Shown piece by piece: positions 8,427 through 17,374 of a stretch of 28,809 nucleotides of DNA. Origin of the DNA: CAZNDN01 sp964571815 (GTDB lineage: Bacteria > Fibrobacterota > Chitinivibrionia > Chitinivibrionales > WJKA01). Positions within the stretch are counted from its first letter, which is position 1. Each line of letters starts with the position of its first letter. Both the position numbers and the translations under genes were made by a program. The stretch is taken from NCBI GenBank assembly GCA_964571815.1, contig CAZNDN010000039.1, positions 1-28,809 of the forward strand, in the 5' to 3' direction. The notes beneath the pieces are model-generated. The model had not been told where the DNA came from. It ran no database searches and was given only the letters and a program-made list of their open reading frames with translations.

Positions 8427-9263
8427 CTACACACACCAATCGGGGAAACGTTGACCCGTAAGGCTTCGGAGCTTTTCCACATCGGACCTGAAGTAGTTCA
8501 CAAGCGATTCTCGGAGCTCACTGCTGAAGCTGGGTTTCACTGTTTTCTCGTCCGTCATTCGACGATGCACGTTAAGCAGCCGGGGTGGCACTAGCCTTTT
8601 CACAATGTTCTTCAGCCCCAATCTCGACAGAAATCGCCGCATTCCCTTCCCCGACGTATAGTTGTGCACCACCGTGAAGTCCTCGGAATAAAAAGCGCTG
8701 TCAACGCCGACAAAATCAAACACGCATTGCATCGTCTTCCGTGGATCCCGTTTGAGTTCTTCGGTTGTAGTAATCAAGATCTGCTCTACTGGATAGTACC
8801 GCAAATACTGCTCAATCTGCATATGGTAGCGACTGAACTGTATACATGGTTCCTCTTCATTGAGCACGAGCCGGTTTTTTTCCCGTTTCGCGAGTGCATG
8901 CTCCATGCTGGCCTCAGCGAGGCCGTCATACCATCGATGGAGGTACTGTGAACGAAGGCGTTCAATTGGATCGCGCACGATATAGATCAGCTTAGCCCCA
9001 GGCAAGACTTTATGCATCCTCTCGGGGACATGTGGGAAGAGCGGGTACTTCGAGTAATTGACCGATCCCTCGCCGCATGCTTTCCCTTCCCCTACAAACT
9101 CTGCTTCGTATGATTCGATGCCCATACCGTATTTTTCAGCGGACGAGAAGAAGTTGACCTCTTTGGTCTTAGACATGACAATCTCGGGGTGAGCGTTCAA
9201 ATAATGATACAGGCTCGTGGTTCCGGCTTTCATTGCGCCGATGACGGTGAATGTCGGGAGCAT
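8427..9263 (-). CDS. Sulfotransferase (PAPS-dependent, carbohydrate type)
   Basis: A 278-residue enzyme that would move sulfate from PAPS to a hydroxyl or amino group, most likely on a sugar of the local polysaccharide. The 5'-phosphosulfate loop is GAMKAGTTSLYHYL (9-22, K12 in the key position). The 3'-phosphate motif is IVRDPIERLRSQYLH (95-109, with R97 and S105). Length and motif spacing match heparan-sulfate-type bacterial sulfotransferases. There is no signal peptide, so it acts in the cytosol. The ATG at 9261-9263 has a GGAGGG site 11-12 nt upstream. It is followed on the plus side by a 456-bp gene-poor spacer and sits downstream of the GT2 and FemAB genes, which share its orientation. 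Confidence 0.88.
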   Translation of the reverse strand: MLPTFTVIGAMKAGTTSLYHYLNAHPEIVMSKTKEVNFFSSAEKYGMGIESYEAEFVGEGKACGEGSVNYSKYPLFPHVPERMHKVLPGAKLIYIVRDPIERLRSQYLHRWYDGLAEASMEHALAKREKNRLVLNEEEPCIQFSRYHMQIEQYLRYYPVEQILITTTEELKRDPRKTMQCVFDFVGVDSAFYSEDFTVVHNYTSGKGMRRFLSRLGLKNIVKRLVPPRLLNVHRRMTDEKTVKPSFSSELRESLVNYFRSDVEKLRSLTGQRFPDWCV

Positions 9264-9442
9264 GAGTGTGAATTCCCTCCTTCATTAAGGCATTGATATT
9301 GAATTCTGGCAGTTTCAGAAGTCGGGGTAGAGAAAGCGTTCATGCACCCTTGCGTACTACCATAATCCTGCACTGCCCATCAACGATCTGCTTGCACCGC
9401 TATGGCCCGGATGAACGGCGCGAGTTCTCGTGAACGACTATC

Positions 9443-9458
9443 GGGTTCCATCGAACCC
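9443..9458 (-). terminator. Perfect short hairpin downstream of the GT2 gene
   Basis: GGGTTC (9443-9448) pairs with GAACCC (9453-9458) across a CATC loop, 64 nt after the stop of the glycosyltransferase gene. No T-run follows, so intrinsic termination is doubtful. The rest of 9264-9521 shows no gene. Confidence 0.2.
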
Positions 9459-9521
9459 ATTCATGAAGAATGGTCCTTTGGCGTATTTCAGCCCTGCTGA
9501 CGGAATCAGCCGCACAACAGG

Positions 9522-10478
9522 TTACTTGACGATTGCCTTCCTGTTGAACACCGCCCACTGAAGCATGAGCGAATACTTGGCTGCGTCAAATCTTGGTCTA
9601 CTGCCGGATATGCTTGTAAGGATGAACACCGGTGAGCACGCCGCCAACCGAATCAAGGCGGCGGCTACCACTGCTATTCGATATGCCAGAAAACCACTCC
9701 ATCCATAGTACTTGCCCATGAGCTTCGCAATTGATTCGCAACGCATGAGCACCCCAAACGAACTAACAGCCTGTTTCTCGGCCCCTCCGGTCAAATGCGT
9801 GACGCACGCTTCGCTGCAATAGTAAAGTTTCATTCCGCGCTCATCGATACGCCGACAGAGATCGACATCTTCACAATACATGAAAAAGCGCTCATCAAAA
9901 CCGCCGATCGTATCGAGAATTTCTTTTCGAACCATCAGACAGCCGCCGTAGAGCTTGGCAACGTACCCGCTCGTGCGTGCGGACCGATAGGGGACCATTT
10001 CCTGCAGCAGTTTCTTTGTCCCCTTTGCCACAAAGGCTGTGCGTATGAACTCTCGTCCCGGAGTGGGAAACCACTGCAATCCCAAGTCCTGCGTCTCTCC
10101 ATTCGCGCCGACCATTCTCGCTCCGACGGCGCCTACTGACAGATCATCGTCGAGCACTCCGGTCATTGTTTGGAGGGAGTTCTGATGAAGGATTGTGTCG
10201 GGATTCAAGAACAAGATGTACCGCGCATTGGTTTCGCGCAACCCGATGTTGTTTGCACGGCCAAATCCGAGGTTGCCCCCGGTGTTCACGAGCCTGACGC
10301 TGGGGAATTCCGACCGAACCATCTCGGGAGTACCGTCGTGAGAATCGTTGTCCACGACGACCGTCAAGGGGGAAAGGGTTGCTGCTGTCCGTCCTATGGA
10401 CGACAGGCACCCCCGCAGCATGTCCCTAGTATTCCAGCTAACGATGATAATTGCCAAGTTGCTGCCTATTGAGTGCAT
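9522..10478 (-). CDS. Family 2 glycosyltransferase (rhamnosyltransferase-like)
   Basis: A 318-residue GT-A enzyme. The first strand is LAIIIVSWNTRDML, followed by VVVDNDSHDGT (nucleotide-sugar binding). NPDT occupies the metal-binding DxD position. GGFDERFFMYCEDVDLCRRI is the typical ED motif of rhamnosyl/WbbL-like GT2 enzymes. A hydrophobic segment near the C-terminus (YRIAVVAAALIRLAA) suggests membrane association. The ATG at 10476-10478 is chosen. The frame extends to a TTG at 10514, seven bases past the FemAB stop, with no better ribosome site. It probably adds one sugar to the lipid-linked repeat unit and is likely co-transcribed with the FemAB gene, 42 bp upstream. Confidence 0.88.
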   Translation of the reverse strand: MHSIGSNLAIIIVSWNTRDMLRGCLSSIGRTAATLSPLTVVVDNDSHDGTPEMVRSEFPSVRLVNTGGNLGFGRANNIGLRETNARYILFLNPDTILHQNSLQTMTGVLDDDLSVGAVGARMVGANGETQDLGLQWFPTPGREFIRTAFVAKGTKKLLQEMVPYRSARTSGYVAKLYGGCLMVRKEILDTIGGFDERFFMYCEDVDLCRRIDERGMKLYYCSEACVTHLTGGAEKQAVSSFGVLMRCESIAKLMGKYYGWSGFLAYRIAVVAAALIRLAACSPVFILTSISGSRPRFDAAKYSLMLQWAVFNRKAIVK

Positions 10479-10520
10479 GAGGATATCCGATTTGGGGTAC
10501 GGAGGAAAACTCAACTAAGG

Positions 10521-11567
10521 CTACTGACGATTCAGAAAATCAACTGCAAATCCCAGGAGGCGGGTGAATATCCCTGCGGAAGCCTGGTGCTGCGGCAGAT
10601 GTGACACGATGTTACTGGATATTCCCTTCTTAAACCGGAAGACACCAGGGTTCTTATCCTCGTTGACACCGCCAAGGTCGTATGCCTCGGCGCCGGACTC
10701 CTTGAGCCATTGAATGATCCTCCATTGAAGCAAGTAGGCCCCCTGGGACTTGATGCCTGCATCGGCTGTTGCACCCATGAGATAGATGCCCACATTACCG
10801 ACCAGTGTGACTACGGCGCCTGCTACCGGGATTCCGCGCTGTTTGCACAACAAGATCTGCATCCGATGTGGTGGAGACAGGTCGATTTGGGTTTGCAGAA
10901 ACTTGTCGATGTCAACACCGGGAGCGAAGTCCTTGCGCGATAGCATCTCAAGGTACATCGATCGAAAGGACTCGAACAGCGGGATATCGGATCCCTGTTC
11001 TATTTCCAGCCCATTGCGTTCTGACTTGTTGAGCCGGTTTCTCCACTTCTGATTCAACCCCCTGCGCAGAGCGTCCAGTTGTGGTGTAAGGTCAAGAACA
11101 AGGGTCCGGTACAGTGGGGCCCTCTTGACGGGCGTGAACCCGCACACCGAGAATGAAGTCAGCAGGTTCATCCTCTGCTGTGCACTTGTGGCTACAACAT
11201 GAGGACGTATTCTCACCAGCAGTCGTCTCTTCACAGCATATTCGCTGTAAATCGACTTTAGTACAGCTTCGAGCACCTCGGTTCGATTAAGTGCCTCTCG
11301 GTTGATCCATATCGGGCCCCAAGGCAAGTACGCGATTGCCTCCCCCCAAAGTGGGAGGGACACCAAGCGAAATTGGGCCAGAGCGACAGGTTGTTGCTCC
11401 CGCAATAGGACAAGGTGGCTTAGGCTTTTCTCGCCCCACTGTGCCCGGCCGTAGGCCCACGTCTGATAAACTGTAGAGTCCGAGAATCTCGACAGGCTCG
11501 AATCCCAAACCTCTTCCGATATCCGGTCAACCTCCGTAGTGTATGTGTTGTTCGGATAAGCTTTCAT
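10521..11567 (-). CDS. FemAB/GNAT-fold aminoacyl transferase-like protein
   Basis: A 348-residue protein with the two-GNAT-lobe layout of the FemAB family: YQTWAYGRAQWG near the N-terminus, RRGLNQKWRNRLNKSERNGL in the middle, and the characteristic YDLGGVNEDKNPGVFRFKKG near the C-terminus. Classic Fem proteins add amino acids from aminoacyl-tRNA to peptidoglycan precursors. Relatives in EPS/exosortase loci have an unproven role, probably glycan modification. The ATG at 11565-11567 follows GAGAGGAAACCG. The frame opens at a TTG 21 bp earlier, which is less likely. There is no signal peptide. The gene heads the FemAB-GT2-sulfotransferase group. Confidence 0.85.
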   Translation of the reverse strand: MKAYPNNTYTTEVDRISEEVWDSSLSRFSDSTVYQTWAYGRAQWGEKSLSHLVLLREQQPVALAQFRLVSLPLWGEAIAYLPWGPIWINREALNRTEVLEAVLKSIYSEYAVKRRLLVRIRPHVVATSAQQRMNLLTSFSVCGFTPVKRAPLYRTLVLDLTPQLDALRRGLNQKWRNRLNKSERNGLEIEQGSDIPLFESFRSMYLEMLSRKDFAPGVDIDKFLQTQIDLSPPHRMQILLCKQRGIPVAGAVVTLVGNVGIYLMGATADAGIKSQGAYLLQWRIIQWLKESGAEAYDLGGVNEDKNPGVFRFKKGISSNIVSHLPQHQASAGIFTRLLGFAVDFLNRQ

Positions 11568-11849
11568 TCGGTTTCCTCTCTGACACAACCTTCAAAGGTT
11601 TGAGAGCCGCTGATATCATGTTTCCACCAGCCCTCTCGACATGGGGATTAGTGGTATTTCAAGGGAGGCGCTTGGAATGGCCGCGATGCTCTGGATATCA
11701 GACTCCGCGCTCCATAAGATGAGACAAGTGCCGGTGGCCCAGTTATTGCTTAAGACCTTCCTGGACCCTTCGGAGCAAGCCGACACTCTCTTGAGAACCG
11801 AATGCTCAATTGATCGTAGTTGAACACATTTTGCAGAAAGGCGGAAATT

Positions 11850-13196
11850 CTACATCTTGGTGAGCAGAAGCGACCCTATCGTGCCCTCTCCCGTGATTGA
11901 ACAAATATAGAGACCGTCGGCCAGTGTGATGCCCTTTTCGTATCGGCCATTCCAGTCAAGACACTGCCCTTCCTCACCAAGATTAACCTCCAGCACCATC
12001 TCACCAGCGGCATTATGAACTCTCAGCACACGTCCGCTGAAATCTCGGGCCCGGCCCGAATACAGGATACCTGAGGATCCTTGATGATACGCGCGGTTGG
12101 CCAGCTTGATCCGAATTGGGTTCGAGTGATCAGACTCCTCTCCCTTTCTCCTTTCATAGGGGGATATGCTGCCCGTTTGATCGGATGATCCTTCCCAGCC
12201 CGCACTGCGGGCAAGCAGCCACCACATTGCCTTGGCCAGCCGTACGCACCCGGTCAAACCAATATGACATCCACCATCTCCACCATCGTACTCACCGTCG
12301 TTGTCGGGGTGAATCATCTGAAACGTGTGACCGGAAAAATCGGTTGTGTGCTGTTCACCTTCGTTGCTCCAGCACAGAATATCAGCATAGTCAAACAAAT
12401 ACCCGTCCCGCTCCGCCACCTTCCTTCTTATGTACTCGTGTTTCTGAAAACGCTGATACCCCCTGCAGCCGCGATCGCAGCTTCCATCCACCGGCCCGGT
12501 GCTGTGCAGCATCCGTACCTCTTGATGTGCATCGCCAATGTGTTCCCAAGCCCCGATGTAGTGGCTCATGTTGACTTCCGTTGAGGAAGTGTCCCAATGA
12601 TCGACCGCTCCACCCTGCCAACAACTTCTGCCGGTGCACTCAGGGTCGTTCCAATGAAAGGCTCGCCCGGCCCACTCTCCTACATTAGAGCAATTGCTCT
12701 GCCAGCACATGTCCCAGCACCATCCAAAGCAATAGGCTCGGTATGGGTTCTGGAGGTCATCCCGTGCATACTCTAATTGAGCTTTCACAGCTTCCACCGC
12801 AACGGAACTTGTCCACATGTGCTGCTCGCCCCCACCCCCTCGCCAGCGCCTCTCGGAATCGAGACTATGCGAGTACGCCTCGGTGTTGTCGTAGCGGCCA
12901 CGATGTATCCTCAAAGCTGAGTCCGTTTGAGACTCTGGGAATCCCCCGATGGTCACGGACACGGCATATTCCGGTTCTTGCTCGGCCAACTGGCGAAGAC
13001 CGTATAGCAAACCCATTCCGTGCGATTCGCCAACATAGCAGACAAGCATTGTCTTCACGCTGTCCAGCCATCTTTCCGGGATGTCCTCGTAGGCATCCAC
13101 TACCGTATGATCCGCAACCACGGACGCGGCCCAATTGAGAGAGCAGAAAACTACCACTGCCGAAAACACACCTACTAGCTTTCTGTGCAGGCCCAT
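11850..13196 (-). CDS. Secreted SGNH-like protein with FlgD-like C-terminal tail
   Basis: A 448-residue exported protein. The ATG at 13194-13196 follows GGAGGTTGAT and gives a signal peptide that ends near AASVVA. A 19-residue longer frame would bury it. The domain starts IPERWLDSVKTMLVCYVGESHGMGLLYGL, i.e. a P-x-x-W entry followed by a Ser-His-Gly motif. It ends with CHIGLTGCVRLAKAMWWLLAR-AGW. This pairing is familiar from uncharacterised secreted SGNH-like proteins (ESHG/TSHGSQ with a late C/D-x-H). About eight Cys suggest disulfides. Residues about 385-448 form a FlgD-like beta domain (LDWNG-x(n)-G-x-x-LADGLYIC), the same tail type as the 6129-7970 protein. Substrate unknown. An esterase or glycan-deacylating role is possible. 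Confidence 0.65.
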   Translation of the reverse strand: MGLHRKLVGVFSAVVVFCSLNWAASVVADHTVVDAYEDIPERWLDSVKTMLVCYVGESHGMGLLYGLRQLAEQEPEYAVSVTIGGFPESQTDSALRIHRGRYDNTEAYSHSLDSERRWRGGGGEQHMWTSSVAVEAVKAQLEYARDDLQNPYRAYCFGWCWDMCWQSNCSNVGEWAGRAFHWNDPECTGRSCWQGGAVDHWDTSSTEVNMSHYIGAWEHIGDAHQEVRMLHSTGPVDGSCDRGCRGYQRFQKHEYIRRKVAERDGYLFDYADILCWSNEGEQHTTDFSGHTFQMIHPDNDGEYDGGDGGCHIGLTGCVRLAKAMWWLLARSAGWEGSSDQTGSISPYERRKGEESDHSNPIRIKLANRAYHQGSSGILYSGRARDFSGRVLRVHNAAGEMVLEVNLGEEGQCLDWNGRYEKGITLADGLYICSITGEGTIGSLLLTKM

Positions 13197-13571
13197 ATCA
13201 ACCTCCGCATTCTGCCTCCAGTCGAATGGATCGGCGCTACGAATCCAATGCAAAAAGAGGCTGTTTGTTTTCTCCTCAGGCTCTCCGCCCTTGTTTCATG
13301 TTGTCAAACCGGTCCATTGCTGAACTTGCTTGCGTGACTCCCGCCGGTTGCCCCCCGCTGTCCAACGAATGCTGCTGCGCCCATGAAGCATTGAGCATTC
13401 AAAACATCACGAAAACCCACACACAAAAAATAAATCCGTGATCGATTTCCGGGTATCTTCTCCCCTCATGGAGGCCACCTCTTGTCGGGCTCAGCGATTT
13501 CTTCAAACGACCACGCAGGAAATCGATTTGCTGCGGGGAAGTCACGAAAAAGCCCCCGTGGTTCCGTGGCC
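13197..13571. other. Intergenic region, nothing supported
   Basis: A 375-bp spacer between the acetyltransferase stop and the SGNH-like gene start (both minus). It contains an A/T-rich stretch around 13400-13440 and a TTGACA-like box on the minus strand near 13302-13307. No good -10 follows at the right distance, so I do not call a promoter. Short open frames lack ribosome sites. Confidence 0.45.
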
Positions 13572-14207
13572 TCATGCATCCAGTTCCTCTTGGGCGTACG
13601 GATGCTGAAACTCATTCCAAACAGCGCGAAGCTCTTCCAGGTCTTTTGCCCACCACTTTTCTGCAAGGAGCTTGTCAATGATATCACGAGAGAAACGGTA
13701 CCTTACGACCCGAGAGGGGTTACCAACAACAACCGCAAATGGCGGCACATCTTTGTTGAGTACTGCCCCCGCTCCAATCACGGCACCATCCCCGATGTGT
13801 CGCACATGAGGAGGAATAATCGCATTGTGTCCAATCCAGACATCGCTTCCAATCTCTAGCGACGAGCGCTCAAGTGTATCGCGATCCGTGATTCCGAGGT
13901 TTGGATTGAAAAACAACGCATGAGTTGACTTGTGCGAACTGGGATGATCCCTGTTGAAGCTCCGGACAACTCGTGCAATGGAGCTATACCGGCCTATTCT
14001 TGTATTGGAGTCGAAGGCGCCCGGTCTGAAGCAACCACCCATGGTATAGGCGCCGATCTCTACTCCGTGATAACTCTTGAAAATGCGGCGGAGTGTTCGT
14101 GAAAAACACTCTCCACCCTCCATCTGCTTCGCAATCTTGAGCACTCGTTCTCGCAGGAATCGTCTATCAAACGAGTAGAGCCGAAACAGTATTCGGCCGG
14201 CAATCAT
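13572..14207 (-). CDS. Left-handed beta-helix O-acetyltransferase (CatB/serine acetyltransferase-like)
   Basis: A 211-residue protein with hexapeptide-repeat sequence from about 50 to 175: IGAYTMGG, IGRYSSIA, IGSDVWIGHNAIIPPHV and GDGAVIGAGAVLNKDVPPF, ending in VVVGNPSRVVRYRF, the standard close of xenobiotic/sugar acetyltransferases. It would transfer acetyl from acetyl-CoA to a hydroxyl, here plausibly on the repeat-unit sugar. A catalytic-type His is in SFNRDHPSSH. The ATG at 14205-14207 has AGGAG nine bases upstream. It is divergent from the pyruvyl transferase gene across 173 bp, which suggests the two are separately promoted decorations. Confidence 0.88.
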   Translation of the reverse strand: MIAGRILFRLYSFDRRFLRERVLKIAKQMEGGECFSRTLRRIFKSYHGVEIGAYTMGGCFRPGAFDSNTRIGRYSSIARVVRSFNRDHPSSHKSTHALFFNPNLGITDRDTLERSSLEIGSDVWIGHNAIIPPHVRHIGDGAVIGAGAVLNKDVPPFAVVVGNPSRVVRYRFSRDIIDKLLAEKWWAKDLEELRAVWNEFQHPYAQEELDA

Positions 14208-14275
14208 GGCAGTTGCTCCTGGCTAAGAGTATTGAAACGCAGGACTGTGATATAGCGGACAATCGATCCATCCAT

Positions 14276-14304
14276 ATTGTATCTTCTTGTACCCCGATAA
14301 GCAA
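14276..14304 (-). promoter_or_regulatory. Candidate promoter for the acetyltransferase gene
   Basis: On the minus strand, TTGCTT (14299-14304) and TACAAT (14276-14281) are 17 bp apart. The -10 matches 5 of 6 and the -35 is weak (TTG conserved). The leader to the ATG at 14207 would be about 62 nt. Position in the divergent spacer supports it. Confidence 0.3.
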
Positions 14305-14380
14305 GGGCTTTCAGCGGCGAGGTGAGAATCGTTGTTGATGGGTTCCCAAAGCAAACAGTACAATACCGGAGGAATTCAAA

Positions 14381-15676
14381 GTGAAAGATCATTTTAATGT
14401 TTGCCTCATGGGGTGTTCCCTGTCCACACGCAATCGAGGTGTTTCCGCACTTTGCTCTTCGCTGGTCAAGCTAACGCTTGAGTGTCGGCCGGAGGCCCGT
14501 ATCACACTCATGATAGGAGACCGAACGGGAAAAGCGCAAAAGGTGGTAGTGTTCGATACGCAGCATGAACTGTACGTGGAGAACTTCAGGATGTCGCTTG
14601 CTTCGGCATTCGACAAGCATCTGTTCACTATTGTCTTTTTGGCATTCATTCACCGAATCATCCCATTCCAATGGGCCCGAAGCAGAATCGCCAACTCCAA
14701 TTCCTGGCTTAAAACACTGGACACGGCGGATTTTGTTGGAGACATACGGGGCGGAGACAGCTTTAGCGACATATACGGGGTTGCAAGGTTCCTACTGGGC
14801 TCTCTCCCGGGCATTTCCGCATTGCTGATGCGCAAGAGACTCCATCTCTTGCCACAGACCTACGGGCCGTACAAATCATTTGTTTCCCAATCCGTGGCGG
14901 CGTGGATAATCCGCCAAGCCGAAAGAGTGATGAGCAGGGATGATGAGAGTCTCAAAGTCGTTCGAGACTTGTCTAAGGGAAACGCTGGTACCGATAAGTT
15001 CATCTTCTGCCCCGATGTCGCACTCGTACTAGATGTGAAGGTCCCGGAAAGCGTCGACACAGACCCGCCTGGTCTCGCCAAGGGAAAACAACCGATCATT
15101 GGGTTGAATATCAATGGGCTCATGTTCAATGGAGGTTATAGTCGTGGGAACATGTTCGGCCTCAAGCTGGATTACCAGACTTTTCTCACCGAACTTCTTG
15201 AAACGTTGTACGAAGCAACAGACGCTCAGGTATTGCTGATCCCGCACACCTTCGCCCTTCCCGGCGATGTGAACAGCGACCCCGACGCTTGCCGCCAGGT
15301 AATGAACTCGGTTCCCGTGGCATGCCGCAGCAGAGTCCATCTTATAACCAGACAATTCGACCAAAGCGAAATCAAGGGAGTCATTGGATCCTGCGACTTC
15401 TTCGTGGGCTCACGAATGCATTCGTGTATCGCTGCGCTTTCCCAAGGTATCTGCACTGTTGGCGTTGCGTACAGCAAAAAGTTTATGGGAGTATTTCAAT
15501 CGCTCGGGTGCCAAAATCTCGTCATTGACGGACGCACAGTCACTACCGGCGAGGCTGTCGAACGCGTTATTGAAGCTTACGAAACACGTACCGAGACAGC
15601 GCCTTCAATACAAGAGGCTGTGAGCCGCGCACAGAGGACGATTCGGAATCATCTCTCAAGGATTCTCATGGCCTGA
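14381..15676 (+). CDS. Polysaccharide pyruvyl transferase family protein
   Basis: A 431-residue protein of the CsaB/PssM superfamily, which adds a pyruvate ketal from phosphoenolpyruvate to a sugar or a related acceptor. Diagnostic segments are GDIRGGDSFSD (about 120-130), LLPQTYGPYKS (156-166), the SRDDESL segment, and the C-terminal GSRMHSCIAALSQGICTVGV followed by Y-S-K-K. The start is GTG at 14381 with GGAGG eight bases upstream. Pyruvylation makes glycans acidic. Together with sulfation and acetylation it would give a strongly decorated, anionic product. This is the only plus-strand gene in the right-hand half and it converges on the flippase gene. Confidence 0.85.
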   Translation: MKDHFNVCLMGCSLSTRNRGVSALCSSLVKLTLECRPEARITLMIGDRTGKAQKVVVFDTQHELYVENFRMSLASAFDKHLFTIVFLAFIHRIIPFQWARSRIANSNSWLKTLDTADFVGDIRGGDSFSDIYGVARFLLGSLPGISALLMRKRLHLLPQTYGPYKSFVSQSVAAWIIRQAERVMSRDDESLKVVRDLSKGNAGTDKFIFCPDVALVLDVKVPESVDTDPPGLAKGKQPIIGLNINGLMFNGGYSRGNMFGLKLDYQTFLTELLETLYEATDAQVLLIPHTFALPGDVNSDPDACRQVMNSVPVACRSRVHLITRQFDQSEIKGVIGSCDFFVGSRMHSCIAALSQGICTVGVAYSKKFMGVFQSLGCQNLVIDGRTVTTGEAVERVIEAYETRTETAPSIQEAVSRAQRTIRNHLSRILMA

Positions 15677-15812
15677 TCCAACGTTGTGCTGGCCTCGACA
15701 CGGTTGTTTCGGCAACCTTTTCGGGTGCTCAACGAAAGCCTCCTCAAGGAACTGAACTCCCGCCTCCGGAGAAAACGCGCAGGCACAGGGCCAGCCATTC
15801 GAATCGCCCAAT

Positions 15813-17324
15813 TCACCACTGCGCTGCCCATCTCAGGAGTCTTTCTCCTCCTGGGATGCTTGCCAATCTTCGCGAGACTGACGGAACTCTGATTGCGCGC
15901 CTCAGATCCGGAAAACGCCACAAGGCAAAGGCATACGAAAACCCACACGCGAAGGTTCCCACGACCAAACGACTCACATAGGATTCTAAAGCAAGGTGAG
16001 CCGGGACCCAAGAAACGAATACGAAGATTGCTGTGAAGGAAGCCCGGAAGAGGACTGCATAGTATGCCGGTACGGGCAGTCCACTCATTGCGTTAATTCT
16101 TTTGATTTGAACATGCAAAGCCACAGCCATGGCAATCAACGCAGATAAAGCAGCCCCGGGGAGGCCATAGAATTTGACCATGGGGTAGACAAGTGTGAGC
16201 AGCAGAAGCGCTCTCACTAACATGAACAGCCGTTGTTGCTCAGGCTTGCCCACGGACATGAACGCGGCCGCCATAGGTGCGCTGCTCACTTTGAGCATCT
16301 CTACCGCGAAAATGATTGAAAACGGCGTTGCAACCGCCGCGTATTTCTCGCCGTAAACAACGTGCAGAACATCCTTCCCGAAGAATACAGCAAATGCCAA
16401 GGCAGGAAAGCCTCCATAGAGGACCACGGAAACAGCGTGCATCAAAACCCGGTTGAATCTCTCCCGGTCATCCTGAACATGAGACAATGCCGGCAACAGA
16501 ACCTCGGAGAAAAGCGATCCGATGAACTGCAGCGGCATTCGAGCTAAATGCGCAGCCATGGAATACAGGCCCAGTTGCTCGGCTTTCATCACCTTTCCTA
16601 TAACGAATATATCCGCCCGCATGAAAAGGAAATACAGGATCGGTGTTCCGAAGGTACCCGAAGCGTACCTCAGCAGGGCTCGATTGTGATTTCGATTGAA
16701 CTTGAAGCGAGGAAAAAATGGGCAAAGAATGTACGAGAGGAACCACCTTGCTACGTTTTCCGCGGTAAACCCAATTACAAGAGCCCATACGTTTCGCAAT
16801 GCAAAGCCTAAAACGATGGCCCCAACAAGACCGAGTATTGCGCCTCCGTTGTACACAAGAGTCCACTTTCGAAACCTCATCCGCTTCAAGGCGAGGTAGC
16901 TCTTGGGGCTGATGGTCCCAAAGCAAACCATCCCGACAAAAGCCACGCGCATGAGAGGTACAAGCTGTTCCTTCTCATAGAATCGTGCTACGTATGGAGC
17001 GCACAAGAAGGCTGCAGCGTACAAAGTGAGCGACCTGAAAAAGGAGAACCACCATGCGCCATTGAGATACGTATCTTGATCCGCCTCAGGGTGCTGAACT
17101 ACAGCGCGTCGAATACCCACTTCTGTGAATGCCTCGAACAGGGCATTTATGGAAATAACAATAGCCATGATGCCGAAGGCATCCGGCGCCAGCAGGCGGG
17201 CGAGAAGTACGTTTCGCACGAAGCGCGCCGACCTCTCCAAGCCGGAGCCCAAGCCGGACCAAGCTCCTCCGCGAGCTACCCGCGAGCGCAGGCTGGAGTT
17301 CTTAGAGGCGTCATGTGGGTCCAT
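15813..17324 (-). CDS. Wzx-like oligosaccharide flippase (MOP superfamily)
   Basis: About 503 residues with roughly 12-14 hydrophobic spans. The N-terminus RVARGGAWSGLGSGLERSAR followed by RNVLLARLLAPDAFGIMA is the hallmark of the RfbX/PST transporter family, which moves lipid-linked repeat units across the inner membrane. I choose the ATG at 17322-17324 because AAAGGA sits four to five bases upstream. The frame extends to 17339 (ATG) and 17369 (GTG), the latter five bases after the CapA-like gene stop but with a poorly placed site. It is translationally close to that gene and is the last of the long minus-strand run. Confidence 0.88.
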   Translation of the reverse strand: MDPHDASKNSSLRSRVARGGAWSGLGSGLERSARFVRNVLLARLLAPDAFGIMAIVISINALFEAFTEVGIRRAVVQHPEADQDTYLNGAWWFSFFRSLTLYAAAFLCAPYVARFYEKEQLVPLMRVAFVGMVCFGTISPKSYLALKRMRFRKWTLVYNGGAILGLVGAIVLGFALRNVWALVIGFTAENVARWFLSYILCPFFPRFKFNRNHNRALLRYASGTFGTPILYFLFMRADIFVIGKVMKAEQLGLYSMAAHLARMPLQFIGSLFSEVLLPALSHVQDDRERFNRVLMHAVSVVLYGGFPALAFAVFFGKDVLHVVYGEKYAAVATPFSIIFAVEMLKVSSAPMAAAFMSVGKPEQQRLFMLVRALLLLTLVYPMVKFYGLPGAALSALIAMAVALHVQIKRINAMSGLPVPAYYAVLFRASFTAIFVFVSWVPAHLALESYVSRLVVGTFACGFSYAFALWRFPDLRRAIRVPSVSRRLASIPGGERLLRWAAQW

Positions 17325-17374
17325 TGGTTCCTTTGCCATGCTGTCTGTTTGTCCCACGAATACTGGCACACCGT

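Noticed and set aside
13302..13307. TTGACA-like -35 box upstream of the SGNH-like secreted protein gene
   Set aside because: No acceptable -10 sequence at 16-18 bp.
14335..14364. TTGATG-N18-TACAAT as a promoter for the pyruvyl transferase gene
   Set aside because: Transcription would start at about 14371, inside the GGAGG ribosome site, so it could not give a normal leader.
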